This document shows, piece by piece, positions 53,201 to 62,000 of a stretch of 64,000 nucleotides of DNA (within the stretch, counting starts at the first letter, position 1; every line of letters begins with the position of its first letter). The translations under genes were made by a program, and so were the position numbers. Under the pieces are notes generated by a model. It was given only the letters and a program-made list of their open reading frames with translations, searched no databases and was not told where the DNA came from. The stretch is taken from contig NZ_CP073577.1 in assembly GCF_018205975.1 (NCBI RefSeq), positions 2,046,001 to 2,110,000 on the forward strand. Reading direction: 5' to 3'. The stretch is from Erythrobacter sp. JK5 (GTDB taxonomy: Bacteria > Pseudomonadota > Alphaproteobacteria > Sphingomonadales > Sphingomonadaceae).

Positions 53201-53767
53201 GAGCATCTGGAGCAGCCGCGTCCAACCGGCGCTGTCTACGTCGCGGTCCGAATCCTGCGTGGTGTAACGCCCCGCCGTATCGACCAGCACGGCCTCTTCG
53301 GCGAACATGAAGTCGAGGTTTCGCGTGCCGCCGGTACCCTGCAGCGTCTGGTCGGAAAACGGGAAGCGCAGCCCGGAATTGACCAGCGCGGTGGTCTTGC
53401 CGGCACCCGGCGGGCCGATGATGACGTACCACGGCAGCGAATAGAGATAGTTGCGCTTCTTGCCGCTGGCCTTGCGCAGCGCTTTCAGCGCTTCGGCCAT
53501 GCGCTGTTGCACCGCCGCTGCTTCCTCGTCGCCCGGATCGGGGCCGGCCAGCTCCTTGGCCAGCGCGGCCTCGGCCTTCTTGGCGCGCCAGCGACGGATA
53601 AAGAACCACAGCAGCCACAAGGCGACAAACCCGCCTGCGAAGGTCAGCCGAACCCACAGCGGCTGCATCCACTCGACGAACAGCGGCAGGCCGACCGAAC
53701 ACAGCAGGATCAGCAACAGGATCATGCCGATCGAGATCGTCCACCAGCTCGTGAAGAACTTTTTCAT
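50276..53767 (-). CDS. tssM: T6SS membrane-complex protein TssM (IcmF)
   Basis: A 1163-residue protein. Two N-terminal helices (WTISIGMILLLILLCSVGL, WVRLTFAGGFVALWLLWF) precede a cytoplasmic NTPase-like domain with an intact Walker A motif (GPPGAGKTTALVNSG). A third helix lies at about 430 (LTAMVGGIAALSLLAIALWT), followed by the large periplasmic region, ending in an ImcF-type C-terminal domain. Since no TssJ was found, its periplasmic end probably contacts another outer-membrane anchor. ATG 53767 has GGGAGGA before it. Confidence 0.94.
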   Translation of the reverse strand: MKKFFTSWWTISIGMILLLILLCSVGLPLFVEWMQPLWVRLTFAGGFVALWLLWFFIRRWRAKKAEAALAKELAGPDPGDEEAAAVQQRMAEALKALRKASGKKRNYLYSLPWYVIIGPPGAGKTTALVNSGLRFPFSDQTLQGTGGTRNLDFMFAEEAVLVDTAGRYTTQDSDRDVDSAGWTRLLQMLKKHRPFEPVNGVFVAIPADDLLRGDVRVIDEHAAIVRRRLREIRETLETELPVYLLITKSDLLAGLTEFFGDLDVDGRRAVVGHTFDWPQRRVSSEDVTSAFDQFANDLAARMPKRLEDEKDMRRRGLILGFPGQVHALRPALHRLVEGAFINEDRPSGVLRGFYLTSGTQDGSAIDRILEGVSQAYSRDDAANREGGKAYFLNRLLTDVAFGEAGLPVSDPALVRKRQIRLTAMVGGIAALSLLAIALWTVSFFGNRDFQNQTEIAAAEIEQERDAMRADLVRVGGSDTPLEQLVPLLDQLRNLPEGYAARQQGSPSLWMRWGLFQWGLSRRNEEAYRTALRRILLPRVFLRLEEKMQQEMNNPVALYEPLKVYLMLGGAAPQGQIDGEAVTEYLGRDWAYEQYPGAEYEGLRTRLGNHLQALVEDPKISQSWAGQRAPLDADLVAASRASVGTMSLAQRAYIIMRAKAADPSKDWMMGDILQPGDAAAFANPEEVMALNVPYFFTLEGFNAYRLQKELIGRDLRDELWVLGEDSETASIQRELGNLDGGIAGAYANEYIEQWQKVIDSLKAADYFNDPRAFSAFTKGVSPLKLVLEEVRKNTTFDNSLEEEGGRMLEERVNRNRFARVATRLGGASNAARGLTADAQIAQHFSEVNAWVGDGEEPGEIDAFIDIVRQTFTRVREAQRSRTSDSPAAAIAQAIAPLEVAALEVPDLVQNFAQKVAEGGESAGDQTLTTQASQYYAETVAPSCEAAVEGKYPFNGSSAADASVGDVRGAFGAGGQVTQFVSARLGPYLDRDGDYWRWNSQDPVTAEFNPAAPGNFQKAAALSSALSEGLPLGIELSDLGAKVSRVELITGGIPLQFDLDGNSTNQIVWQLGGGMVQSSEIKIYENQGIEGLDPIESVIFRDTKKGPWSLFRMFDRARISNLSETEIEAVFNPGPGRAKFVVSFPEDLNPFSGGGLWSVQCPQKL

Positions 53768-53791
53768 CGTTGTCCTCCCACCAGCCTCCGC

Positions 53792-55282
53792 CTAGTCGCC
53801 AAGCTCCACAACGAACTCCACCCGCCGGTTCTGGGCCTTGCCCTCGGCTGTGTCGTTCGAAGCGAGCGGCACCGTGTCGCCGAGCCCGGTCACGGTCACC
53901 CGCGATGCATCGGAAAGCTGCGCGCGCACGATCCGCGCCACCGTCTCCGCCCGCGCAGTGGACAGCGCCATGTTGTCCGGGAATTCGATGGTCGAAATCT
54001 GGTCGGAATCGGCATGGCCTTCGACCGTCACCGGGCCCTTTTCGAGCTCGATCGCCTGTCCGATCTTGGTGAAAATCGGTTCGCGTCCAGCCGTCAGCTG
54101 ATCCGATGCCGGCTCGAACAAGGTCCCAATCGTGGTGCGCACCCGGTTGCCTTCGACGGTCACGAGGCCCTGCGAAATCTCGCTCGACAGGAACTCACGC
54201 AGCCGTGTCTCGGTCTCGCTCGGCGGCAGGGCGAGCTGGGTAGCGTTGCGGGTGAGCGACACCGGCTCTTCCTGCAACAGCCCGGCAACCCGATCGTAGG
54301 GCGATGATCCGCTGGCCATCAGCGCAAGGAAGAACATCAGGAAGATCAGGAAGCACAGCGCGCCGGCGGCCGCCGCAGCGAGGCCGACCATCGCCCAGAA
54401 ATTGTTCGGCTTGCGCGGCGCATCGGCGCCCTTCCAGTGGCTCACCAGATCGCGATGCGAGAGACTGCGCACGTGTTCGAGCGCGGCGATCAGACTCGCC
54501 ATCACCTGCTGTTTCTTGCTGTACCCGTCGCTCATCGCCCGGGTCCGGCCTTCGAACCCGGCGGCGAGACAAGCGTGGAACAGCTCGATCAGGTCGCGGT
54601 TGCTGGCCGGGTCGCGCAGCATCTCCTGGACGAAGTCCCAGAACCGGTCGCCGCCGATGCTCTCGCGAAAGAAGGTAACGACCATGTTGCGCTGCGCCCA
54701 TTGCGCCCCGCCCCCGCCGACGCCCGGCAGATTTTGCGCGATATCGTCGATCGTCGCGCACACGGCATATTTCGCGCGCTGGCGCACGCCCTCGCTGTAG
54801 ATCGGCTGGATCGCAGATTCGAACTTGCCGATCGCTTCGCGCGCGCGGCGATGGAATTCGCCAATCGAAATCTGCCAGCGCCCCGATTGCAGCGCGGCGG
54901 CCATCGCCAACACCGGCGCGGCGTGCGCCATCATCGGATTGCGATCGTCGCGCGGTTGCGAGGGCGGCGGAACCGTATCGTGGAATTCTTCAGAGTGGGT
55001 ATCGACCGCCGGACCGGCTTGCCGGGCCTGCGGTGCCGGGCCCGAGAACGGGTCATCGCTCAGCGGCTTGAACGAACCGCCCGATGCCGGTGGTGGCGGG
55101 GGCGGGGCTCCGGCAGGAGCTGGTGAATCCCAATCGTCGGTGCTGCTGAAACCGCCGGACGCCGGCTCGCCGCCGTCCTGACCAGGTCCACCAGGCGGGT
55201 TCGATCCGGAACCTGCGCCGCCGCCCTTGCCCCTCAAGGGAGAGGGGCGAAACACCGTCTTGTTCCGGTCGTCCCCGCTCAT
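53792..55282 (-). CDS. tssL: T6SS TssL fused to an OmpA peptidoglycan-binding domain
   Basis: A 496-residue protein. The N-terminal 110 residues are Gly/Pro-rich and disordered. A DotU domain (about 120-300) includes RAREAIGKFESAIQPIYSEG and AQWAQRNMVVTFFRESIGGD. A single transmembrane helix (about 315-340, AAGALCFLIFLMFFLALMAS) leads to an OmpA-like domain (about 380-496, VTVEGHADSDQI, LSTARAETVARIVRAQ, NRRVEFVVEL) that anchors it to peptidoglycan. Fusions of this type are called TssL-TagL. The ATG overlaps the TssK stop (ATGA). Confidence 0.93.
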   Translation of the reverse strand: MSGDDRNKTVFRPSPLRGKGGGAGSGSNPPGGPGQDGGEPASGGFSSTDDWDSPAPAGAPPPPPPASGGSFKPLSDDPFSGPAPQARQAGPAVDTHSEEFHDTVPPPSQPRDDRNPMMAHAAPVLAMAAALQSGRWQISIGEFHRRAREAIGKFESAIQPIYSEGVRQRAKYAVCATIDDIAQNLPGVGGGGAQWAQRNMVVTFFRESIGGDRFWDFVQEMLRDPASNRDLIELFHACLAAGFEGRTRAMSDGYSKKQQVMASLIAALEHVRSLSHRDLVSHWKGADAPRKPNNFWAMVGLAAAAAGALCFLIFLMFFLALMASGSSPYDRVAGLLQEEPVSLTRNATQLALPPSETETRLREFLSSEISQGLVTVEGNRVRTTIGTLFEPASDQLTAGREPIFTKIGQAIELEKGPVTVEGHADSDQISTIEFPDNMALSTARAETVARIVRAQLSDASRVTVTGLGDTVPLASNDTAEGKAQNRRVEFVVELGD

Positions 55283-56619
55283 TTCTTCTGCTTAACCGCC
55301 CATAGTTCGAGTTTGAGTTCCGGCCAGTCGTCGGCCACGAACAGCCCCAGTGCCGGGGCATCGTAGACTTCGGCCCAGTCGGCCGCCCCGCGATCGAGCT
55401 CGAAATAGACGTAGCCCGGCAGCACGTGCAGCTGCGTGGGCGGCGTGGTGGTGTGGCGCAAGGCGATGCCCGATTGCAGCTGGTTGGCCACCAGCTCGCG
55501 CATCTTGGTGTTCGGCCCGATCTTGCAGACCGAAGGAAACCGCTTGCGGATGTCCTCCATCGACTTGGTCTTGTCTGCCACCGCAAGGTAGATGTAGCTC
55601 TGTTTGAGCAGCGTGCGGTTCTTGATGACGTGCATGAAGGATCCGGGGCCGCGCGCCTCGAGATCGAGCGGTTCGACCGAGCGATCGAATTCGCCCGATA
55701 GCAGCGTTTGCAGCAGGTCGATGACCGGATCGAAACAGCCCTGCAGGTTTTCGTGATCGTATTCGGGCAGTTCGGGCGGACGGCGTTCCTTGCGCGTCAA
55801 CGTGGAGATTTCGCCCGCCATCCCGACCAGATTTTCGAACAGGCGTTCGGGATGCACCGCCGGGAGCGTGGCGAGATGGCGCAGGATCGCGCCCCAGCGG
55901 TTGAGCGTCTGCAACAGCAGGAACGCGCGATACGTATCCTGCCCGCCTTCGATCGTTTCCGCCGCGCGCAGCGCCAGTTCGCCGACCATCTGGTCCGACC
56001 GGCCGATCAGGTCGGTCAATGCACCCTTGAGCCGCGTCGCCCGGATATCGAGCGCGGGCGGGATATAGCGGTCGTCGAACACCAGTTTCTTGCCCGACAC
56101 TTCGCGCACCCGGGCCACGCCGAGCAGCAGGCGTCCGTCGGTTTCGTCGGGCGTCATGCCGAACCGCAGGTTGGGCGCTGCGGTTTCGATCGCCTCGATC
56201 GCGCGGTCGGTCGAAAAATTGTCACTGACCTGCGTTTCGCCGACCGCGAAGCGGGCGTCGAGCGATCCGGCCTCGTCCTCGGCGAATTCGATCGCTCCCG
56301 ACTGGCGCGGAGGCAATGTGACGTAGATATCGGCGTCGCGGGCCTGCGCACTGACCGCGAGCGGTGATGGCGGCGGCTGGTCGCCGGGGATCGAAAACGG
56401 CGTTCCGTCCGGCATGATGCCCTTGGCCGATTTGATCGCGAACTGCCCCAGCTCGGCGAGCCCGACATCGATCTCGACTTCGGAAAACCCCCAGGAATAC
56501 GGCAGCGCCCAGTCGTGCCGCGCCGCGAAGAACGACTCGAAAAAGCGATCCTGCGCCTGGAAATGCTGCGGGCGAAGGAACATGCCTTCGCGCCAGGCAA
56601 CACGGTTGCGATCGCTCAT
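55279..56619 (-). CDS. tssK: T6SS baseplate protein TssK
   Basis: A 446-residue protein. The N-terminal signature VAWREGMFLRPQHFQAQDRF is diagnostic of TssK (VasE/ImpJ). Further blocks are ALPYSWGFSEVEIDVG and YVYFELDRGAADWAEV near the C-terminus. It links the baseplate to TssL/TssM. First gene of the leftward TssK-TssL-TssM-TagF-PppA-PpkA operon. Confidence 0.94.
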   Translation of the reverse strand: MSDRNRVAWREGMFLRPQHFQAQDRFFESFFAARHDWALPYSWGFSEVEIDVGLAELGQFAIKSAKGIMPDGTPFSIPGDQPPPSPLAVSAQARDADIYVTLPPRQSGAIEFAEDEAGSLDARFAVGETQVSDNFSTDRAIEAIETAAPNLRFGMTPDETDGRLLLGVARVREVSGKKLVFDDRYIPPALDIRATRLKGALTDLIGRSDQMVGELALRAAETIEGGQDTYRAFLLLQTLNRWGAILRHLATLPAVHPERLFENLVGMAGEISTLTRKERRPPELPEYDHENLQGCFDPVIDLLQTLLSGEFDRSVEPLDLEARGPGSFMHVIKNRTLLKQSYIYLAVADKTKSMEDIRKRFPSVCKIGPNTKMRELVANQLQSGIALRHTTTPPTQLHVLPGYVYFELDRGAADWAEVYDAPALGLFVADDWPELKLELWAVKQKK

Positions 56620-56717
56620 GCCTTGCTCCCCCTTTCCCGAGCAACTAAGCATACCCCACGGGCCAGATAAAGCACGCTATTTGGGCCCGCGGAGATTTTT
56701 CTTTCGCAATTCGATGC

Positions 56718-58082
56718 GTGGGTGCGGAGGAAATGGAGCGCGAGACGACCTCTTTCGATCCCAGGACGTGGGTGGACCCGAAGCCGGTGTCCGCCCCGGT
56801 CGAGGATGTGCCGGAAGAACCCGCTCCCCAAGGCAGGCCGCTCAAGCCGCTGATGATTGCCGCGCCGGTTGCGTTGGTTCTGGCCGCAGGCGGGGCGTAT
56901 TTCCTGTGGCCGGACAGCGCCGGCGATGCCGGATCGGTATCCGCGCCCGTATCGACCGCAACCGCATCGTCCCGGGCCGAAACGCCGGTCGACGCGACGT
57001 CGGTCAGGATCATCGAGGTGCGCGGCGTTGACGAACTCGGTTTCTCGCTCGAAGCGATGGGCGTTCCGACCGGCGACGCATTCGCGCTGGCGCAGGAGGC
57101 GATTGCCGCGCTCGGCACCGAGGACCAGGTGCGGATTGCCGTCGAACTTGCCGATGCCGGAAAGGACAAGGCCGTCCGCACCATCAGTGCCGAATTGCCC
57201 AATGGCAGCTCGGTTAAGCTCACCCGCCAGCGTGACGGCACCTTCAAGCGCGATACGATCGTCGCCACCGCCACCACCCGAGTGCGATCGATCAGCGGCA
57301 CGATCAACCAGAACACCTTTTATGCATCCGCCGTCGAAGCCGGTCTGCCCGACAGCCTGACGACACCGTTCGCCAAGGCGTTTTCGTTCGATTTCGATTT
57401 CCAGCGCGAAGTCGCGCTCGGCGATCGTTTCCAGGCCACGTGGGAGGAATCGGTCACCGACAGCGGACGCAACGTCGTCCCCCCGCGCCTGCTGTATGTC
57501 CGGCTCGAAACCGACAGCGGCAGCAAGGCCTATTACGCCTTTACCCCGCCGGACGAGACCGAGCAGCGCTGGTTCGACGAGCGCGGCCAGGGCAACGAAC
57601 GCGGGCTGATGCGGACCCCGGTCGACGGCGCGCGCATCACGTCCAAATACGGCTATCGCACGCACCCGATCTCGCAGCGCCAGAAGAAGCACAACGGCGT
57701 CGACTTTGCGGCTCCGACCGGTACGCCGATCTACGCGTCGGGCGATTCCACCGTTGCGTTTGCCGGTCCACGCGGGTCGGCAGGGAACTTCATCCGGCTC
57801 GATCACGGCGAGGGGATGCAGACCTGGTATATGCACCTCAACGCCTTTGCCGACGGGCTCGTGCCGGGCAAGGCGGTGCGGCAGGGCGAAATCATCGGCT
57901 ATGTCGGCACCACCGGCGGTTCGACCGGCCCGCACCTTCATTATGAGATCCGCATCGAGGGCGAACCGCTCGATCCGCTCACCTTCAGGACGTCCGAGGT
58001 CGAAGCGCTCGCCGGAGAAGCGCTGACCATGTTCACCACGCAGCGGGACACCACCAAGGCCGCGGTCGAGAAGAAACGCTGA
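56718..58082 (+). CDS. membrane-anchored M23 peptidoglycan endopeptidase
   Basis: A 454-residue protein with one N-terminal transmembrane helix (about 45-67, LMIAAPVALVLAAGGAYFLW) and a periplasmic body. Residues about 310-425 are an M23 (LytM) domain with zinc ligands in HNGVDFAAP and HLHYEI, plus the catalytic WYMHLN, so it should be an active endopeptidase. Its start is uncertain: GTG 56718 or ATG 56733, the latter only 2 bases after GGAGG. It diverges from TssK and lies inside the T6SS locus, so it may open the cell wall for the membrane complex, as the TagX-type hydrolase of Acinetobacter does. Confidence 0.8.
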   Translation: MGAEEMERETTSFDPRTWVDPKPVSAPVEDVPEEPAPQGRPLKPLMIAAPVALVLAAGGAYFLWPDSAGDAGSVSAPVSTATASSRAETPVDATSVRIIEVRGVDELGFSLEAMGVPTGDAFALAQEAIAALGTEDQVRIAVELADAGKDKAVRTISAELPNGSSVKLTRQRDGTFKRDTIVATATTRVRSISGTINQNTFYASAVEAGLPDSLTTPFAKAFSFDFDFQREVALGDRFQATWEESVTDSGRNVVPPRLLYVRLETDSGSKAYYAFTPPDETEQRWFDERGQGNERGLMRTPVDGARITSKYGYRTHPISQRQKKHNGVDFAAPTGTPIYASGDSTVAFAGPRGSAGNFIRLDHGEGMQTWYMHLNAFADGLVPGKAVRQGEIIGYVGTTGGSTGPHLHYEIRIEGEPLDPLTFRTSEVEALAGEALTMFTTQRDTTKAAVEKKR

Positions 58083-58092
58083 CCGCGGCATG

Positions 58093-58593
58093 TCAGGCCT
58101 GCGGCTGCGGCGCGGGGGTGGACGCGCGGGGCTGTGCGAACGAGGATTGCAACGCTCCGTCCCAGCTGTAGCGACGGCGTCCCTCGGCCCCGAGATCGGC
58201 GATCACCGCAGCGATCTTCTCGAAGAACGGCGCAACCTCGTCCTCGCTGCCCTCTTCCACGAAGGTTACGAAAACACGCGGATCCCAGAACCGGAACAGC
58301 ACCACGTCGCCCAGCGGAAGCCGGGCGGTGGTGAACTTGCGCAGGTGACGCCGCAGGGCGGGCAGATCGAGCGACGACTGGCACACGATGCCCCAGTACC
58401 GCCCCGGCTCGTGCTTGCGCCACAGATCGGGCAGTTGCTCGCCGTCGATCAGCTCGACCAGATAGGGCAACGCCGCCCGGGTTTCTTCCGAATAGTCATC
58501 TTCGTAGAGGCACACATGCTTCGAAGATTGCGTCACAACCGGGTAGAGCCGGGGATCGGCAGCTCCGTCGACGATGGCGAACCAACCGCTCAC
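58093..58593 (-). CDS. DUF4123 T6SS effector chaperone (Tap/TEC-like)
   Basis: A 166-residue protein of the DUF4123 family: GWFAIVDGAADPRLYPVV, DLPALRRHLRKFTTARL and DVVLFRFWDPRVFVTFVE. These chaperones load a specific cargo effector onto VgrG or PAAR. GTG 58593 lies 8 bases after the PAAR stop. No effector gene follows: the M23 gene converges 11 bases away. The last 20 residues are Pro/Ala-rich. Confidence 0.8.
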   Translation of the reverse strand: MSGWFAIVDGAADPRLYPVVTQSSKHVCLYEDDYSEETRAALPYLVELIDGEQLPDLWRKHEPGRYWGIVCQSSLDLPALRRHLRKFTTARLPLGDVVLFRFWDPRVFVTFVEEGSEDEVAPFFEKIAAVIADLGAEGRRRYSWDGALQSSFAQPRASTPAPQPQA

Positions 58594-58600
58594 CCGCGGC

Positions 58601-59032
58601 CTACCGGTTGCAGAGGCGGCAGAACGGCTTGGCGTCCTTGAACGCCGCGATCAGCGCCTTGGCCTGGAGGTCGGGCGCACTGAACGGCACCTTGCTCGAC
58701 ATGCCCATGCCCGCTCCCGCTGCCCCGCCCGGAGAATTGGCCCCGTCACCGATCAGCACCGTTGGCGCACCCATCACGATCACCCCGCCGTGCGCGGTCA
58801 TGTCGCCGATCCGGGCCGCCGGCAGGCTGCCGACCAGCACCGTCATCGATCCCTTCACGATCACGTCGGGCGGACCGGCGCAGATGCATTGATCGCTCAC
58901 CCGCGCCTGCGGCATCATGCAGGTCAGCACATTCGGCTGCCCCTTGATGATCGGCCCGCCGACATGCGGCACCGGCCCGGGATTGACCATCGGGCAGGTG
59001 TGCATATCGGTGATGCGGGCGGCGGGTGGCAT
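58601..59032 (-). CDS. PAAR-domain spike-tip protein
   Basis: A 143-residue protein with the PAAR pattern: PPAARITDMHTCPMVNPGP, VSDQCICAGPPDVIVKGS and GSLPAARIGDMTAHGGVIVM. His and Cys residues bind zinc at the tip of the VgrG needle. The C-terminal 40 residues after the PAAR fold (SAPDLQAKALIAAFKDAKPF) are short and have no recognised toxin. The start is 11 bases after AAGGA. DUF4123 follows, so the pair is probably loaded together. Confidence 0.85.
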   Translation of the reverse strand: MPPAARITDMHTCPMVNPGPVPHVGGPIIKGQPNVLTCMMPQARVSDQCICAGPPDVIVKGSMTVLVGSLPAARIGDMTAHGGVIVMGAPTVLIGDGANSPGGAAGAGMGMSSKVPFSAPDLQAKALIAAFKDAKPFCRLCNR

Positions 59033-59047
59033 GATCGATCGGGTCCT

Positions 59048-59076
59048 TTCGGTTCGGTTCGGTTCGGTTCGGTTCG
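59048..59076. repeat. pentanucleotide tandem repeat TTCGG, five copies
   Basis: Five full copies of TTCGG (59048-59072) and a partial sixth. It occupies most of the 50-base gap between the CHAT-protein stop and the PAAR start, just upstream of the PAAR ribosome-binding site. Copy number changes would alter the spacing before that site. The unit length is not a multiple of three, but the array lies outside coding sequence. Confidence 0.8.
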
Positions 59077-59082
59077 CGCTCC

Positions 59083-62000
59083 CTAGCGGGCCGCCACTTG
59101 CGGCGCAGCCTGGTCCAGCATCCGGTTATCGGTGTCGCCGACCACGAAGAAGCTGCCCCAGAAATAGGGGTGCGACATTGCGGGATCGCGGATCATCCGG
59201 CGCTGCGCCTGGTTGAGCGCGGTGGCGATATCGCTGGTGCGCCCGCTGCGATAGAATTCGCGCATGAAGACCTCGCTCTCGCCGGTGTTCGGCGTCTGCC
59301 AGTAGGTCGCCATGACCGCGCGCGCCTGCGCCGCGAAGAACGATCGCACCAGCCCTTCGAGGTTCGAACCGGGCTGCGCATCGCCGGTGAGCCGCGCGGC
59401 GCGTTCGCCGATCGCCGACGCCGTCTGGCACGCCGACAGGACGACGAGGTTCGCATCGAGCTTGAGCCGGGCGATTTCCTCGAAATCGAGCAGCAGGTCG
59501 GACTGGCCCTCGCTCCCGAACGAAGTCAGCAGCGCCGACGGCGATTGCGCGCAGCCGAACATGCCTTCGGTAAGGCCGTGGGTCGCGAAGTGCAGCACCT
59601 TGTAATCCGCCAGGTCGCCGCCCGCCCTGCCGCGGTCCAGCACGGCCGTATCCGAAAACGCCGCATCGCGGATCAGCGTCGGCCCGCCGGTGATGCCGAG
59701 CTCCTCCGCCGCGTATCCGATCTCGTCCGCCGGGATCGGCGCGAACCGTCGGCTGAGCCCGGCGAGCTGCGCGGGCGAAATCAGGCAATTGCCGATCTTG
59801 ATGTCGCCCCCGGTGCTCGGGACGGTGGTAATCGGCTGCGGCGAGGCGAAACCGATCAGGTCGCGCGTCGCCTGCGATCCGGGAAGGTTGCGGGACACGA
59901 TGAAGCTGAGCGGCGACATCGCCACCGAAGTCGGCATCAGGGTCGCAAGGAATTCGACCTGGCTGTAATCGAACCGATCCTGCTGCTGCGTAAAGCGCAG
60001 CGCCGCCCGGCGATCGCTGACCAGTACCGAGGCCGGCAGGCCGGCGAGCACCTTTCCGCCGTCGACCACCAGTTCCTGCTTGCTGCGCAGCACCTCGTCC
60101 ACGTCGCGGAACAGGTTCTGGTACAGCAGCGCAGCGAATTCGACGTCGAACTCGACCAGATCGCCCTGAGCGATGCGGCCATCGATCGAATTGCGCAGCT
60201 CGTTGGTGAAGAACAGCAATTCCTCGAGCGTCGCCCCGGGACGGATGGGAGACGCGCGGTCCTTCTCGACCAGCATGCCGAACACCCGATCGCCCATCGC
60301 GGAAAACCGGACATAGGCTTCGCCGGGCCGCAGAACCGCCTGGAGATCGGCGAGCGCTGCGGGCTTGCTCGAAACCTGGCTAAGCGCAGCTTCGCCCTGC
60401 AATTCGGCATCGAGCTCGAAATAGGCCGACTGCAAGCGGGCCCGTTCGCTTTCCAGCTCGCCTATTGGCTGGCCGAGCTCGCGCGCGTCCTCGATATTGA
60501 GATCGAGCTGGCTGATCTGGCGCAACAGATCCTGCTCCTCGCGGCGCTTGCCGCCGACGCCCGATTCCTCGGCGACGATGTCCTGCAACGCGCTCAGCTG
60601 CCGCGCTGCGCCCGATTCCCCGGCAATCTGCAGCACTTCGAAATAACGCGCCGCCGCATCGTTATCGCCAGCTTCGATCAGATCGGCGAGCTGATCGAGA
60701 TAGGGCTGCAGCAGCGAAGTGGAGAAACTGGCGCTTTCGTCGCGCGCATCGACCAGCGCCTGCACCGCCTTGTAATAGGCTTCGTCGGTTTCCGCGCGCG
60801 AAGCGCCCGACCGCGCCACCAGCGAAGCGCGCTCCAGCAGCAATTCGGCGATGGCCGGATCCCGGCCGGTGCCCGACCGTGCCAGCGCGGCACGCGTGAG
60901 CGCAGTGATGGCGTCGTCGAATGCTGCCACCGCGGGAACGAAATCCCCGTTGAAGGCCGAGATGCGCCCCGACTGGCGCAGCAATCTCGCATTGAGCCAG
61001 AACAGGCCGTCCTGCCGGATATTGGCGCTGTCGAGCACGGTCGACAGATCGCTGAGCCCGCTTCTCGCTACCGTGATCGCGGCGGCCGCGCCCTGCGGAT
61101 TGTCGAGCGCCAGCTCGGCCACGCTGCGGGCCCAGTTGCCCTGCACCCGCAGGAACGCTTCGCGCAGCGCTTCCTGATCGGGCAGCGCGATCGCCGAGCG
61201 GACATCGCCCGCCTCGTTTGACCCCGCGTTCAGGCGAACCAGCGTGCCGGGATCGCTGAGATCGCGCGCCGTGCCCAGTCCATCGGTCGAAAGGAATGCG
61301 AGGATCGAGCGGGCTTCGGCGAACCGCCGCTGGTTGAGGGCATCGAGGCCGCGATAGATCTGCAACTTGGGCCGCAGGATACGCTGTTCGGCGCTGCCCA
61401 GACGCGAAATCTGCTGTGCCGCCGCATCGAGATTTCGCTTCGCCGAACCGAAATATTCGATGTTCGAATCCGCCAGGCCCGCCTCGAGCAACAATTCCGC
61501 CCTGATCTGGGGTGGCGCGTCATCGGGCAGGTCCGCCAGCGAAGTCCGTAGGAACCGTGACGCCGCCGCGTGAAGGCCACGAAAGTTCAGCGCGGTTCCC
61601 CGGCCGAGGACCGAAGCCAGCGCTTCCCCCGCAGCGTCGTCGGACACGGCCAGCCGCGCACCTTCGGGCAGGGCTGGAACCGAGCCGGCGGCGATCGGGT
61701 TGCGGGCCGAGGTCGCGTTTTCCGGGCGATCGAGACCGGCGATGATCCGCGCAGCCTGGTAACCGGGCCCGACCGAGTTGGGCGCCGCAGAAATCTGGTA
61801 GGCTGCCCCGCGATGGTCTGCATCGATCACGATCGCCTCGAACCCGAGCGCCGGATCGAGGCAGCGGCGCGCGCTTGCACTTGAAAAGCCTGCGAGTTCG
61901 ACCGCGATCGTTTCTCCGCAAACGAGCGATGCGCCGAACGTGCTGCGATCGCTTGTCGAATCGAACGTCCGGACCCGCGCGAGCGCACCCGAGGTCACGC

